DNA of 64,000 nt from Utricularia gibba (GCA_002189035.1 NEEC01000007.1:1984001-2048000); one strand, 5' to 3'; positions 43,099 to 55,997 are shown, counted from the stretch's first letter. Notes: generated by a model from the sequence alone, not told the origin. Numbers and translations are program-made.

Positions 43099-44913
43099 TT
43101 AGGAGGATTTGGCTGCTGGTTGCCAACAAGAAAGAGCGTAAAGAACTCTGCCTTTCCATCCCTGCAGCATCCATTCCCCATCTTCATCTACTGAGAAATC
43201 TATGTGGTACTCCGTTTTCACCTTATTCTTGACACATTTCACGATCTCTGCATCCAGTGGTACCTGCCGGAAACCGAGCCTCCTGTTTCGAACTTGCCAC
43301 TGCCTGTATGTTTCCGGCTGTTCGACTCGTTCGCTCCCTTCGCAAGCTATGATGTTCAATGCCTCCTTTCCATAGAGCTGTTCCTCGAGCAGTAAACGGT
43401 TCTTATCTTCCCGGTCCATGGTGGCGTCAAACATGTCAAACAAGCTTGAGTACTGAAACAATGCCTCTCTGAATCTGGTGACGAAATAGGGTATGTTGTA
43501 AGTTCCATTGAGCACTCCGAAAATTAACATATTAGGATTCATCTTCCTGATCAATCTTAGAACAGCATCTCTTGGGCTGCCGGAATTTACGGTTTCATCA
43601 GAGACATTTTGAAGCCGGTACAGTGAGTTCACCACAAGTAATTCGCCCTCTTCAAACTTGATGTCTTCAACTTTAATGGTTTCCCATTTCTGTGCTATCG
43701 GACTATACTCGAAGGGAACATTGAATCTGGAACAGTATTTTGCCAAGCGTCGGCCGGTCTCCGCCACCCTATCAGCCGGCCGGAATCCTGGTTGAGGGAG
43801 ATCGATCCCTGTGACATGAAGCTTCGGAGGGCCACCAGGACGTTCGGATAAAGAACGGATGAGACAAGGCCATTGGAAACCATAAAGAATGCCAAAATCA
43901 ACGATGTGGAGAGACGGCACGCCCACTGCAAGCTTGTTGATGGTCTTATTCGCTAGCATATTCGACATCTTCCTAAAAGGGCAGGCATTTATCAGTGTTT
44001 TGTAGGCTTTCAAGATGTCCGCAGCAGAGATCCGGCGTGTCGACATGGCAGCATACAACTCCATCCCGGCCCCCGCCAATCTAGCTTCAAGGGCAGTTGC
44101 GAAATAGTGAGCCAGCCTCTCTGTGCTGTCTCCGTGGGAAGAAGAGTGCTGCCTTATACGGATCAGAAGATCATTCGCAGTTCTGATATCGTGATTCGCC
44201 ACAGCTTGTGCACATTGGATAAGCAAACCAGTCAGATCTACAACTTCTCTGGTAATCCCATGTTTCTTACTCCCCTTTGGCCTACCTCGGTTATGTCCTC
44301 TCCACAATTTCTTCGATTTTTCACAAGAAACTCCATCGGTTCTCCCGCAAAGAAGCACGTTGTCATAAATCTCAATCGGCTCGGATTCGAAATCACAGTT
44401 CGCTACATGTTTACTACTTCGATCTACTTCAATCGAATCGCTTTCTTCCCGCGAATGATATTTCTTCCCTATAGAATTAACCTCGCCCGTAGACGACACA
44501 GAACTCGAAGAATATTTACCGGAGGAGCTCTCTCCGGCGGCGCAACCACAAGAGGTCGTGGAATCGGCGTAGTTGTTGTTGAGCAGCACATCGTACAGAG
44601 ATTTCTCCGTAGCCTGTAAAGCTAAGCAATCCTGCAACATACAGGGCCTAGTCTCCAAATCCTCTTCTTCCATAAGCATCTGGCTGATAAACTTGAGAAT
44701 CGCATCAGAATGGTCAGTTTCATGAGATCCGTCCGCAGAATCTTGTGTAACATCAGCCGGAATATTCCTCTGAGTCGTAGATGAATTATTGACCGCCGCA
44801 ACTTCAGGTTTGACTTTGAAGTGGTTTTCATCGGGAAAGGTCACCACCGATCGGCAATTCCCCTGAAAATCCTTCGCCTGAGGAAAGCAACTACTAAACC
44901 CTAGGGTATCCAT
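43099..44913 (-). CDS. GRAS transcription regulator, LISCL/SCL11 group (copy A)
   Basis: This single-exon gene of 604 residues starts at the ATG at 44913; the upstream in-frame extension has only a TTG. The N-terminus has the LISCL activation motif (LKFISQMLMEEE ... LALQATEKSLYDVL). The GRAS domain starts near 229: VDLTGLLIQCAQAV (LHR I), LHIVDFGILYGFQWPCLI (VHIID), LPQPGFRPADRVAETGRRL, RFREALFQYSSLFD (PFYRE) and WMLQGWKGRVLYALSCW (SAW). LISCL proteins act in stress and xenobiotic responses, in part through TGA factors. A second LISCL gene lies immediately upstream on the same strand, so this is a tandem pair. SCL11 (At5g59450) is the probable relative by neighbourhood. Confidence 0.92.
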   Translation of the reverse strand: MDTLGFSSCFPQAKDFQGNCRSVVTFPDENHFKVKPEVAAVNNSSTTQRNIPADVTQDSADGSHETDHSDAILKFISQMLMEEEDLETRPCMLQDCLALQATEKSLYDVLLNNNYADSTTSCGCAAGESSSGKYSSSSVSSTGEVNSIGKKYHSREESDSIEVDRSSKHVANCDFESEPIEIYDNVLLCGRTDGVSCEKSKKLWRGHNRGRPKGSKKHGITREVVDLTGLLIQCAQAVANHDIRTANDLLIRIRQHSSSHGDSTERLAHYFATALEARLAGAGMELYAAMSTRRISAADILKAYKTLINACPFRKMSNMLANKTINKLAVGVPSLHIVDFGILYGFQWPCLIRSLSERPGGPPKLHVTGIDLPQPGFRPADRVAETGRRLAKYCSRFNVPFEYSPIAQKWETIKVEDIKFEEGELLVVNSLYRLQNVSDETVNSGSPRDAVLRLIRKMNPNMLIFGVLNGTYNIPYFVTRFREALFQYSSLFDMFDATMDREDKNRLLLEEQLYGKEALNIIACEGSERVEQPETYRQWQVRNRRLGFRQVPLDAEIVKCVKNKVKTEYHIDFSVDEDGEWMLQGWKGRVLYALSCWQPAAKSS

Positions 44914-46359
44914 TGGAGACGAAGGATATGGATAAGCAGAGAAAAAATTCTCATCAACCAAATGTTTTCTAACCCGGAAAGCAAATGAAGAAGAAAAGGT
45001 ATATATATTCCTGACTTTCTCTAAACCTTTTCATCTAACGGTCAGCATTCATCCAATCCAACGGCCCGAAATACGCTGGTTGACCCACAGGTTCAGTTTC
45101 CTCAGCTGAAGCTTCCATTTTCTGTCTTTTTTTCATCTAACAGCCACCGTGAAACCGAAACCAAAGTATTTAAAAACTCGCTGATATTATAAATTAGTTT
45201 ACTAATTCAAAAACTTAGAAATATACAACAGCTACCATTCTTATTTAATAATAAAAAATATTTTTATAAAAATAGAAATTGTTCAAAAAATGTATTGAAC
45301 TTATTACTATTTTTTATTTCTAATTTTCACAAAAAAATAAATGTTAAAATTATCCTTTCTTTGCATGCTTGTGAAGGTGGAGCAGGCGCAATTATTTGAG
45401 CAAGTGGGCATATGATCCTTGGGGTTGTGTGACTGCCCTTCATCATGTGCCACAACTGCATCAACTTTATTCTCCGTCTTTCATTTTTTGTTACATTTTT
45501 TTCTTAAAAAAAGTGTATTAAAAAAATAGTAACCGTTGCTGTTTATTTTGGAAAATGGACCACGCCCACAGCGCACATAATTGTATTTGTCATTTTCACA
45601 CGTCATAGTATTGCTTTTTCAGGGGGGGGGGGGGAATTGTTCATTGAATCCCAGATTTATCTTATAATTGCTTTGGACAATCTTTGGCGTTTTGTGTGAC
45701 ATCCCTTTCCAAAATTTCTTTAGAAAAATATGGCCTTGACTTAATTTGGAGGTATTTGGTAGGATATAATATTAATATGCCATTTGATAGTAGATTATTA
45801 ATATGTTTTAAATATAGTGTAATTAGTTATATATACTTAATTGTATATAATATTTAATATTCGAGAATATAAGTTTGAATATATAAGTGTCATAAATATA
45901 ATTAATCATTTTTTCCATTTATGTATGCCATCTATATAATTAAAAAATAAATATATAATTAATATAACCATATAAATACTATTAAAAAATAATATATATG
46001 TAAATTTGAGTATAAATATTTTATATTATATTATCAAACAAACTCTAATATTGAATTACTTATATTTATATAAATACGTATCATATGATTAAGATTGAAA
46101 ATTTATTTGATACAAGTATTTTGTATATATATATATATATTATTTACTAAAATTGTAATTAATAATTATTATTTAACATAAATAACCTTTTGCATTCTAT
46201 CAAACAAGTCAACACAAATTACCAAACATAAATTAATGCGTAAGTTAGAAAGGATACTATCAAATCGATTACTTGATGTACATAGAGAGTAACGTACATT
46301 TGACTTTTGTAGTAGGCCTTCCTTGTCTAATAGTATCGGATGGCGACGGATTCGGCATC
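44914..46359. other. Spacer between tandem GRAS genes
   Basis: The promoter of GRAS copy A and the 3' UTR of copy B are expected here. Very AT-rich from 45740 to 46200. A 13-base G run lies at 45622-45634. Confidence 0.5.
45622..45634 (+). repeat. Poly-G run of 13
   Basis: Thirteen consecutive G in an AT-rich spacer. Homopolymer length is likely uncertain in the assembly. Confidence 0.85.
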
Positions 46360-48595
46360 CTAGTCGGAGACCCAGCAGGAGCTAGCACTCAGGATCCTGC
46401 CTTTCCATCCTTGCAACATCCAGTTCCCATCTTTATCGAACAGAAAGTCTATGTGAGAAGTGGCCTTGCTTCTGCTCCTTAGCTTCTTCATCGTCTCTTC
46501 TTGCAAGGGGTGAGGTTTGAAACCAGCTGCTAAATGCCGCGACTTCCATTGTTTGTAGGTCTCAGGTCTCTCCACCCTCTCAGCCCCTTCACATGCTACA
46601 ACATTTATCACATCAAGGGCGTAATGTTCCTGAATAAACTCATTGAGGTCCGGGTTCCCTCTCGGCAGAATGGTACCAAGCATATCAAACAGCATCGTGA
46701 AGTGGAAGAGGGCCTCCCTGAAACGGGTGAGAAAGAATGGAGAATTGTAGGATCCATTGGTGACTGTGTTCACAAAAACACTTGGCTTCATTTTCCTTAT
46801 CATTCTCAGTAGCTTGTCTCTTGGACTGTCGGGTGCAACACTTTCGTCTAGGAACCGGCCCAGACGGAACAAGCAGTTCGCACATAGAACCTCCCTTTCA
46901 CAATCTTGAGGTCTTCCAGTTTTATGTCTTCCCAATGTTGCGAAGCAATTGGGTGGTACTCCAAAGAGACCCCAAAACGTTCACAGAACTTCTTCAAGTG
47001 TCGGCCTGTTTCCTCTACTCTTTCTGCGGGTCTAAAGCCTCGCTGAGGAAGCTCAATTCCTGTGATTCTTAGCTTGGGAGGGCCACCGGGTCTCTGTGAA
47101 AGTTGCTGAATGAGCGTAGGCCAATGGAAACCATATAGGATGCCAAAATCAACGATATGGAGAGTTGAAGCTTCTGAAGCAGCTGATATAATCATCTCAT
47201 TCGCAAATAAAACAGGCAACTTCTTGAATGGGCATGTGGAAAGATAGACTTTATATATCTTTAACAACTCAGAAGCTGTCAACTTCCTCTGAATTTGGGA
47301 TGCATAAAGCTCATTTCCAGTGCCACCTAAACGAGCTCGAAGAGCACGGCAAAATAGACGACCCACGCCATTGTGGGCAGCACCATTTGTTGGCAAATGT
47401 TGCTCAATCTGCTTTAGTTGTTCCTCTGCTGTCCTATGATCACCTGCAGCAACTGACTGAGCACAGCTAATCAAAAGACTACGGAGGTCCACTACATCTC
47501 CATTGTTGTCACTCTTTTTTGCTCGAGATCGTCGACTGGAATGACTGGCTAGTGCTCCTTGCGGCAAGCCCTTCTTAGAACCAGGTAGTTTAGCCTCCTT
47601 TGTACTAAGCTCTAAAACTTCATCATCATCACAACAGAGAGTCCTTTCAAGATATTCAGAAAGGTCCACATCTTCAACAGATACAGCAGATTGTTTGATA
47701 CTTCTCTCCAAATTTTCTGAATCGCCATCCCTAGGATAGTGATGTCGTTTCCCCCTTAGTGGAAGCTCAAAACCATCAATGTTATTCTTCTCTATTTTCA
47801 CAACACCAACCTTCATGACGTCTTCTGATTTTTCCGGCAGCATATATTTGTCCAAATCAATAATCAATTTATTATCAGTGGGAAGGAACTTGCTTGCCGC
47901 TTCCATCCCCTTTTGAACTGCAAAATAGACTCTTCGTTGTTGAACATGTCATGAAGCAACATTGTGCGATCAGTATGGCCTTCGGAGTCATCAACAGGGA
48001 TAGATAATGATTGCAATTTTTTCTGCATAAACAAATTAGGTGAAACTCCATTCCTATGATCCTGCTTCAGAGTAGAATTATTCTCACTCGGATCTACAAC
48101 CCATTGAAAATCTACAAAACTAGTAACGTCATCACAAAACCCGCTTGTACAGCCACTAGAACTATCAATGGTGGTTTCAGGGGTGTCAGTTGATTGGTCA
48201 GGATATGCCTCTATATTCATATGTAAAGGTGGGTATTCCTGACCAATAAGCTCATATAAGGATTTCTCTGTTGCTTGCAAGACAAGTGGGCCATGAAATG
48301 TGTTGATCATGTCATCCGAGTTCTCTTCAACCAAATACATATTGAGGTACTTCAGCATTTCACCGGGGTCCTGATCATCAGCAGACTCCGTTTCACAGCT
48401 GGCAGTTGCAGGGGAAGAACAGTTTTCAGGATCTGGGCTTAACGGGAGGAATGGAATGTCCGAGACATTGAAATCCATATGATGATGAACATCAGTAGAG
48501 AGGTACTGAGATTGAGTTTGTGAAGTGAAAAAATCACCATACACAAACTCAAATTCATTTGCAGCATCAGAAAATTGCCTTAACTGGGGATCCAT
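46360..48595 (-). CDS. GRAS transcription regulator, LISCL group (copy B; two frame breaks)
   Basis: The gene runs from the ATG at 48595 in three overlapping frames and would give 745 residues if two bases are restored. The N-terminus has the LISCL activation motif (MLKYLNMYLVEEN ... LVLQATEKSLYEL). The GRAS domain has LRSLLISCAQSVAAGDHRTA, LHIVDFGILYGFHWPTLIQ, GFRPAERVEETGRHL, RFREALFHFTMLFDM and WMLQGWKGRILSASSCW. Break 1 is at the sense run AAAAGGGG (47914-47907). Break 2 is at GGG (46895-46893). In both, the family sequence continues perfectly after adding one G. That argues for consensus error rather than gene death. All hallmark GRAS motifs are intact. A 5' leader intron is likely upstream. 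Confidence 0.88.
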
Positions 48596-50795
48596 CAAAA
48601 CCGCGCTACAGAACAAACTGCCGGGACTAGCCACTCAAATATCAACTCGATTACTGCATGAAAAGTTATAGGTTTAAGCACAAGGTTTAACAACTAATAA
48701 GACAAACCATCCTTACTAACACAAAATAACTACTGAATTCGAACCAGAGGTGATGCTACAAAACAGGAACATCGCCTACCAGATGACTTGGTAAGGTCTT
48801 CTTACACAGTCTCCTACCCAACATACACTATATTTAAGAACTCCCCACCTTTCTGAAACCAATAATCAAATTTAGCATCCACACCATCGTAAGGAAGTCA
48901 CACCAGATAGAATTACCACAAATCATGAATCACGATAGCGACACGAACGGCAAAGTATTTGTAGAATTCAATTTAGGGTTACGCAGAAGTCTAGAATTGA
49001 ACTATTGGAAGCTTCATTACATGAAATCAACTTATCTCCAGCAAAAACGAAAATTCCAGAAAAAAAATCAAAGACGGTAGACAAAAAAAAAAAAAAAAAC
49101 CCAACAAGCGGTGCTAGGGATCAGAGAAACAACAACTACAAAAACTTACAGGAGAACACCAACAAGCGTACCTTCTGGTGACCAGGAGGAACACAAGGAA
49201 CACTAACTATTTATAGTGGGCTGCTGCTAAGGCAAAGATAAAGATAAAGTGAGCTCTGAAATGGTGTATGACGACGACGATGAACTCATGACTCCGTTTG
49301 TATGGTATGGAATTGACTATTCTAAACATAATTGAGTGCATTTTTTAATTTGCTTCTGCTCTACAACGTTTCGGAAACCGAATCGGGTCGACCCGATGCA
49401 TATTTACGGGTCAGCCCACCTCAATTCACAAATTTATTTCTTTATTGCATTTGAGATTATGCGGAAATTTCTAAAACAAATGTATTAGAGCGAGGTTTAC
49501 GATTCTTCCTACATTCCGTGCGCCATCTCTGGTTTCGAGGTTTGTTGCTTTTGAGTTGGGAGTTTTCAGTTGATATATGATATTTCTAAGCTTCGGAGTC
49601 GTGCGTTGTTTGCCTGTTTTCGGAAGTTTTTGATTTGTTGTAGCGTATCATAGATTTCTTGATAGGTGCCACCCTTTGCGGAGCAGTTTGACGATTTCCT
49701 GTATAGTGTTTGTTAAAACGTGCCCTAGATTTTTGGACGAGTTTCTGGGTCTACCGGATCAAGATTGGTGTATGTAGTTGATTGTGCATTGGGGTCGTGT
49801 TGCATGCACTGTTCTTCCGCTACTCATCGTGTTTCAAGTATCATTTGCATCTGAGATATTTTCCATATTTGTTCCTGGAATTTGGATTTTGAAAGCTGGT
49901 GAGTATGGGGACTGGAAATGTTAGCTTTACATATGATCCATAAGTACTGGAACCTTTACTCATTCATCCATTTCATTCCCTTTGAGCATCACTTCTACCA
50001 GGCTTAGTTAAGTTGCATTATCTCTACTTCTTCCTAGACTCTTGACATATCTAATCTTCACTTCACTGAGTTTGACAAATGGTACTCGCAACACACCGCA
50101 GGTACCTCCAGTGTCAAGGATGTCAATTTAGCTTGGCCAAATATGATTTGTGATGAACTTTTCGACAATTCAGCCAAGAGTTACTCTCTTCACAAGAAGA
50201 TCAGAACCCATTGAAGCAGTTAGCCATAGGGGAATGGCTGATGGCAATAGCGGTTAAGTTGTAAGTGGAATCTCCATATGGGAATCAAAGATACATACAA
50301 GGGGCAGTTCTGAAAGGGTCGGATATTGCTAATATGAATTGTAGGGACAGAGGACCGAGCTCCAAGAAAGATACTTAAGCTGGTGGATCGAAGACTAGAT
50401 CCAAGATAGGTGACTAGAGAATGCATTTCTGTTATATATGCAGACGTGATGACAGCTCTTTCAAGGCCTCAAAGTAGCTATGCAGCATTTTCTGATCTGA
50501 TGCTAGCCAGTGAAAAAACCATCTCGTTCTCTTTCATACTTATCATTCTATTTTTTAATCTCATTTTTAAGAAAATTCATTTTCGTGCAGTGCATAGCCT
50601 AATTTTGTTCTAGTATTTTGCTTGTAGTAAGTGTAATAATAAAATGATTATTAAATAATAATAACAAGTATTTGCATTACAGCACCTTATTTATGGCTAA
50701 TTTACATTTCAGAGAATTTGGTCGAGTCTCAGTTTGCCGAAGGATCGTATAAAATGGCGGCGGATCTGTTGGGAGTGAATTGAGTGGAAAACGCG
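48596..50795. other. Divergent region between GRAS copy B and UFL1
   Basis: This holds the GRAS copy B leader and promoter and the UFL1 promoter. Sequence from 49500 to 50760 has the look of a leader with introns, but no coding exon is supported. The open frame at 50410-50613 was rejected. Confidence 0.45.
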
Positions 50796-53700
50796 ATGGA
50801 TGAGGAATTGCTGGAATTGCAGCGGCAATTCGAATTTGCGCAGCAAGCGAAATCCAGCGTTCGCTTGTCTGAACGGAACGTTGTTGAACTGGTTCAGAAG
50901 CTCCAGCAACTTGGAATCATCGACTTCGATCTATTGCACACAGCTTCCGGCAAAGAATACATCACTCCTGTGAGTTTTTGGCATCCGATGATATTAACTG
51001 CTGCTTGAGCCTTTGTTACACAGCAACATAGCGATTCTAATGCCGCGTTTGGTTTTCGTGTATTGTTGTAGGATGAATTGAGAAGTGAGATTGTTTCCGA
51101 GGTGGACAAGCGGGGACGGGTATCTTTAATTGATTTGGCTGAGGCAACGGGGGTGGATTTGTATCATGTGGAGAAACAATCACAGCAAGTTGTTGCGAAT
51201 GATTCTGCACTGGTGTTGATTAATGGAGAAATTATTTCAAACTCGTACTGGGATTCTGCTTGTGAGGATATCAATGATAGGCTGCAAGAGTGCAGTCAAA
51301 TCTCGTTAGCTGAAATTGCTGCCCAGCTTCAAGTGGGCTCTGAGTTGGTTTTATCTGTTGTTGAGCCACGTCTAGGCACTCTGGTATTCCGCTTATCTCA
51401 AGTTATGTATTCTAAAACTACTGGTTAAGTTCTGCAATTTTGTTTTTCATATCTGCAGGTGAAGGGAAGACTTGAAGGTGGGCAGCTATATACACCAGCT
51501 TATGTTGCACGCTTAACTGCAATGGTTCGTGGTGCAGCTAGAGGAATTGCCGTTCCAACAAATTTGTCTGTGTTGTGGAGTTCGTTACAGGGTTTGTTAC
51601 AAGATACAGACGTGTTCAAGGGCGTGGCTGTTGAGAGTTCTTTCTTCCAAACATTGTTCAATGGGTTACTGAAAAGTGATGAAATTCTTGGTTCACTGCG
51701 TGGATCGCATTGGACACCTATGGTATGCTCGATAATTGTTTTTTTGTTTTAATGAAATTTATTTAAATGATGCTCAAACCAGGGTAGTTGTTTTCGGACT
51801 ATGTTTCTCCTTTACAAGCTACTGTAGTTTTCCTGCTGGGAAGATGTATGAGATTAAACCTTTTTTATTAATATGATCTCGTCCCTTTTGTAGGTCTTTT
51901 CCATTGCACAAACTGCGTGTGTGGATTCTTTCTTCTCCCAGGCATGATTTTTCTTAGACGCCTGATCCCAACTTTCATATTGTTTTCTTATTCATATATA
52001 TTTTATTTTTCTATCTGCACACCAGAAGTTACTTCGAAATTCAATGAATATGCTAGTCACCTGGTTTCAGGGCAGTACACATTTTATCTTTTCGTTTTCT
52101 GCAGAATTCTTTCATAAGTTATGAAACTCTTCAGACTCTTGGAATTCCAAAGCCTCTCCAATATCTTCAGGTTGATTTCACTTAGTTGCTTCTGTGTCCT
52201 TCAGAAGGACTTGCCATTTCAACAGATTTCACTACTCTCGAGCTCATTAATTTTTTCGACTGATCAATTTAGTCCAGATATCCTGATGCTCAACCTCTTA
52301 CCACTGTCTTTGCACATGGTTCACTGATTGAAATGGTAGGCGCTGCTGTTGAGGAGGCTATTGAACGTGGTAGCTGGTTAGTTCTTGTTCTTTTACAATC
52401 GTTCTACTTTCAATGTAGCATCTCCATCGTATTTATTTGTCAAATTTTGACAACTTCTTAAAGCACAGACAAGTACGAAACGTGAGAGATTTAACTTAAT
52501 AACTGAGAAAGAACATAGTTTTCATGCCAACGTAACCTGTTTGCAAGTAAGCATGCTTGTGAAAAAGTGATTTCACAAATTGCTTTTGTTTTCACCCTTA
52601 ATGTTTAAGTGCCGGAGGCCATTCAGATTGCTAATAATGTTATAGTTATGATATTCTGTGTATTTTTTGTTGCACTACTCGTTCTTTGGGTGAGGTGAAT
52701 AGGTTCTCGTCCCTTTTTTTTATGTATCACTGTGAGGAATCTGTCGCTTATCTAATTCTGTTCGTACCACTCCCTCTCTTAATGCAGGATAAATTTGCTT
52801 ACACTTTTGCCATCTTCATTCTCTTCTCAAGATGCTTATAAGATTCTTTCACTGTCTCCTTCTGTTCAGAGAGTTCTCAAGGTCATCTAATATTCTAGAG
52901 CTGTTTTTCGTCGTTATTCTACATGCACCTCTTTTCTTACTATTTGGTCCTTGGTTACAGTCTAGCGAAGCACATGTTCTTGGGGAATCATATGTTTTCA
53001 GTGAAAAGTTTGTGAAGGTACTCATCTTCCACTCCATATACGTGGATTCACTCAATTTCTGATCTGCAACACTGAGAATTTATGATCCAATAAATTCAAA
53101 TGAATATGAGTTGGGTTGCTTGGTGTTTTTGTGATCCTTTCAAAAACGTTGATTTATTTATAATCCTATGCATTATTTTAAAAATTGTCCATGATCCACA
53201 GAGATCAATGAACTAAATCTTACTTCTAATGCATTCAGGAACTGTATGCATCTATTGACAAGCAGCTAGAAAGCATTGATTCTTCTGGGTATGCTGTTAC
53301 TGGGTCTTCAGAAGATTCATATTCCATCATAGGGGCCAAACCTGGTCATGAAGATAGAATTGATCAAACGAAACTAGGTGATTATGACAATCAGAGTGTT
53401 ATCAGTGCATCAACTTCAGACAAGGGATCGAAAAAGAAAAAAGGAAAGCCTAATGAGAATGCCAAGTCCTCCTTTGTTGAGAATCCTATGGATATCCAAG
53501 ATTTTGCCCCTAAATCCAAGAAGAACCAAAAGAAAGGGAAAGCTTCTATGATTGGCCAAGCTTCAGAAGCAAAGCCGACTTCTAAAAGAGATGCTGAGAA
53601 ACTCGAAATACCTAACTTCATTTCAGAAGAATCAATCATTGAGAGGTTAAGGTCATTAGTGCCAGAGTTTGAGGAACAAGGTGGATTGTGCCATAAAGTT

Positions 53701-55609
53701 GCATGCTTTGAATAAATAATTTTTTTTCATTGTAGTTATTTTGATGAAGTGTTTTTTGGTATAGGTATGGAAGCTCCTGAGATGGTTCTTGCTTCCTTGT
53801 CGAACTATTTGAGACCAATGCTAATAAATTCATGGAATCAAAGGAAAAAGTCTGCGTTTTCTCAGAAGTCTCAGAAAGTGAAGCAGGCCCTTGATGATTT
53901 GCAGCGGAGGATAGATGAGGTATTCTGTGTTAGTTCATTTTATCATCATGGTCTAATTCCATTTGTTTCAATATTTTGACGATGCTGCTTCTATCTCATT
54001 TGAATGACGTCCGCCAGGAGTTCTTAAATATTCAGTTGTATGAAAAGGTGCTGGATATATTCGAAGATGATCCACCAACTTCTGTAAGTCGTTATCTAAT
54101 GTTTTCTATATTGTAGCTAAGTTTCTGATAACAGTTTCTTTTCCATCTTAGGGTCTCTTGCACAAACATTTGTTAAGAACCACAGCCACGTCCATTGTGG
54201 ATGCTCTGCTATCTAACATTGTATGGCTGCATTCTTGTTTTTTTTTTCTCAGAATTGATTTCCAAGTGCTGAACGTTAATGTTAGATATGGACGTTGTAA
54301 TGCAGGACATCCACAATAAGTTGACTAGTGGGATCCTCACAGCAGAACCTCAAATTCATACCGAATGCATGAGCCATTCAGATAGAATTTCCTTGGTACA
54401 TTTTCTTCCCCCCCAGGACACATATTCAACAAGTTTCACGCACGGGTAATGGGATTCTTACATTACCTTTCTCTTCAGTCTAAAGCGTTGGATGAACCTC
54501 TGTCAGTCAGAGCTATTAAGCTTGTTGAGGCATTGGAAGGAAAGGTTGGTCCACTTTCATGAAAAATTCGTAAGCGACCGCTATTTTCCGAATTTTCTAA
54601 CATTAGGTTTATTCGTGTCATGGCTAGAGGCTGGAACCATTTATGTCCGCAGTGAGAGAACTTTCTGAAAAAAGGTAAAGATGGATAACAGGAGTGAAGA
54701 TCTGTTATTGCCAAAATATGTAACTCAAAGTTTCTTTCTTACATGTTATTTCACGTTTTTTCAGTGGAATACATCTCAGAAAGCTTGACAAGAAGATGGA
54801 AAGGATTCTTCTGCATTCATATCGAAAGGTAGGTGCCTGATAAATTTTGGTGTCAAATTCATGTTCTCTATCATTGTTCATGACTTCACGTGTTTCATAT
54901 GATCCTGCAATGCTTTGGATACATGAATAAGTGAATGCTGTTCCATCAGTAAATCATGCTTTTGATCCCTGAGCTTTTGACAGGATTTGACAGCACAAGT
55001 TTCATCGGAGACCGACCCTGTTTCCCTTCTACCAAAAGTTGTTTCTCTATTATATGTACAGGTTAGGGAACTTGAGTTTTGGTAATTAGATTTTATAAGC
55101 CTGAACTCTCGATTGTACGGTTTTTTGATAGTTGTCATTTTCTTGCAGTTACACGGCGGGGCTCTTCAAGCTCCTGGCAGGGCCATCGCAGCTGCCATTT
55201 CTCATTTAAAGGTAGAGGCGCCAAAATGCTCCACGTTTACCATTGGAAAAACCTCGGATGTTACAGCTCTCTGTCGCATCCGTAAAACTTGTTCGATCAG
55301 TCCGACGGCATGGATACTACAGCTTGCTTTGTTTGCAGGATAAACTGGATGATTCAGCTTTCAAGAATTTGACAGATTACCACAGTTGCACAGTGAAGTT
55401 TCTGTCTCTAGTTTCCGCTGCAGCAGGCCAAGTGAGTGCTGTGCCCATACTCATCATACACATTTTATGCATGGTTGGTGTGTTGCTGGTATATGCTACA
55501 CTTGGTGTAGGATGATGATCGCGCAGTAGATGCAATCTCTACGGAGAAGGAACGCCTGGAGAGTTGCATGCCGGCACTGAAGAGCCTAGTTATGGGTGGC
55601 AGTTCATAG
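50796..55609 (+). CDS. UFL1: E3 UFM1-protein ligase 1 homologue
   Basis: Twenty exons give 816 residues: 50796-50969, 51072-51383, 51459-51722, 51894-51941, 52105-52170, 52273-52376, 52788-52881, 52961-53017, 53239-53680, 53765-53919, 54018-54083, 54152-54220, 54306-54395, 54479-54544, 54628-54674, 54765-54828, 54984-55061, 55149-55211, 55339-55431 and 55511-55609. UFL1 transfers the ubiquitin-like protein UFM1, mainly at the ER, in ribosome quality control and ER-phagy. Family wording is continuous: ELLELQRQFEFAQQAKSS, ELRSEI, CVDSFFSQ, SFISYETLQ, a Lys-rich low-complexity linker (exon 9), NYLRPMLIN, LLHSYRKDL and LPKVVSLLYVQ. The intron after exon 4 starts GC rather than GT. Arabidopsis At3g46220 is the remembered counterpart. 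Confidence 0.93.
51942..51943 (+). other. GC donor of a GC-AG intron in UFL1
   Basis: The exon ends CAG at 51941 and the intron starts GCATGA, then ends with CTGCAG at 52104. Family alignment (FFSQ followed by NSFISYETLQ) requires this junction in frame. GC-AG introns make up about 1% of plant introns. Confidence 0.7.
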
Positions 55610-55997
55610 CCGTCTGAATGCTTGCTATGTCGGGCGGGGGATATGGGCGCTCTACAGCATGCCAAGACAAAGCAGCAAAGGAGCACTGATGAAGCCTCTA
55701 AAACTTGGTGGGAATTGACCCTCTACAGCAAAGTGTTTCCCGAAAAAAAAAAAACAGAAAGCATGAAATGTGGCAGACAAGTCATCGAGCTGGCCAACCA
55801 CTGGTTTGTGAATCAGCTAAAGCAAATGTGCCTTTTCATTATCACAATATGAAGCTGAGTCCAGTTTAATTTTTTAAATATTGAGATTATGAGATCATTC
55901 GGTTCGCCTGATGACTCGATCCCCTATAAATAGCCCCAGAAACAGGCGGCAATGACAAATGGAAGATAGAATTGATGATACCTGATAATGAGCAGGT
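55610..55997. other. Convergent 3' region of UFL1 and the HAD hydrolase
   Basis: Stop codons are 388 bp apart on opposite strands. No gene seen; 3' UTRs may overlap. Confidence 0.5.

Noticed and set aside
45750-46215. Possible second MITE (TTTGGTAGG ... CTATCAAACAAG)
   Set aside because: The terminal repeats are too imperfect and the interior is generic AT-rich sequence.
50410-50613. Open frame upstream of UFL1
   Set aside because: No match to the UFL1 N-terminus, which is complete from 50796; probably leader or intergenic DNA.
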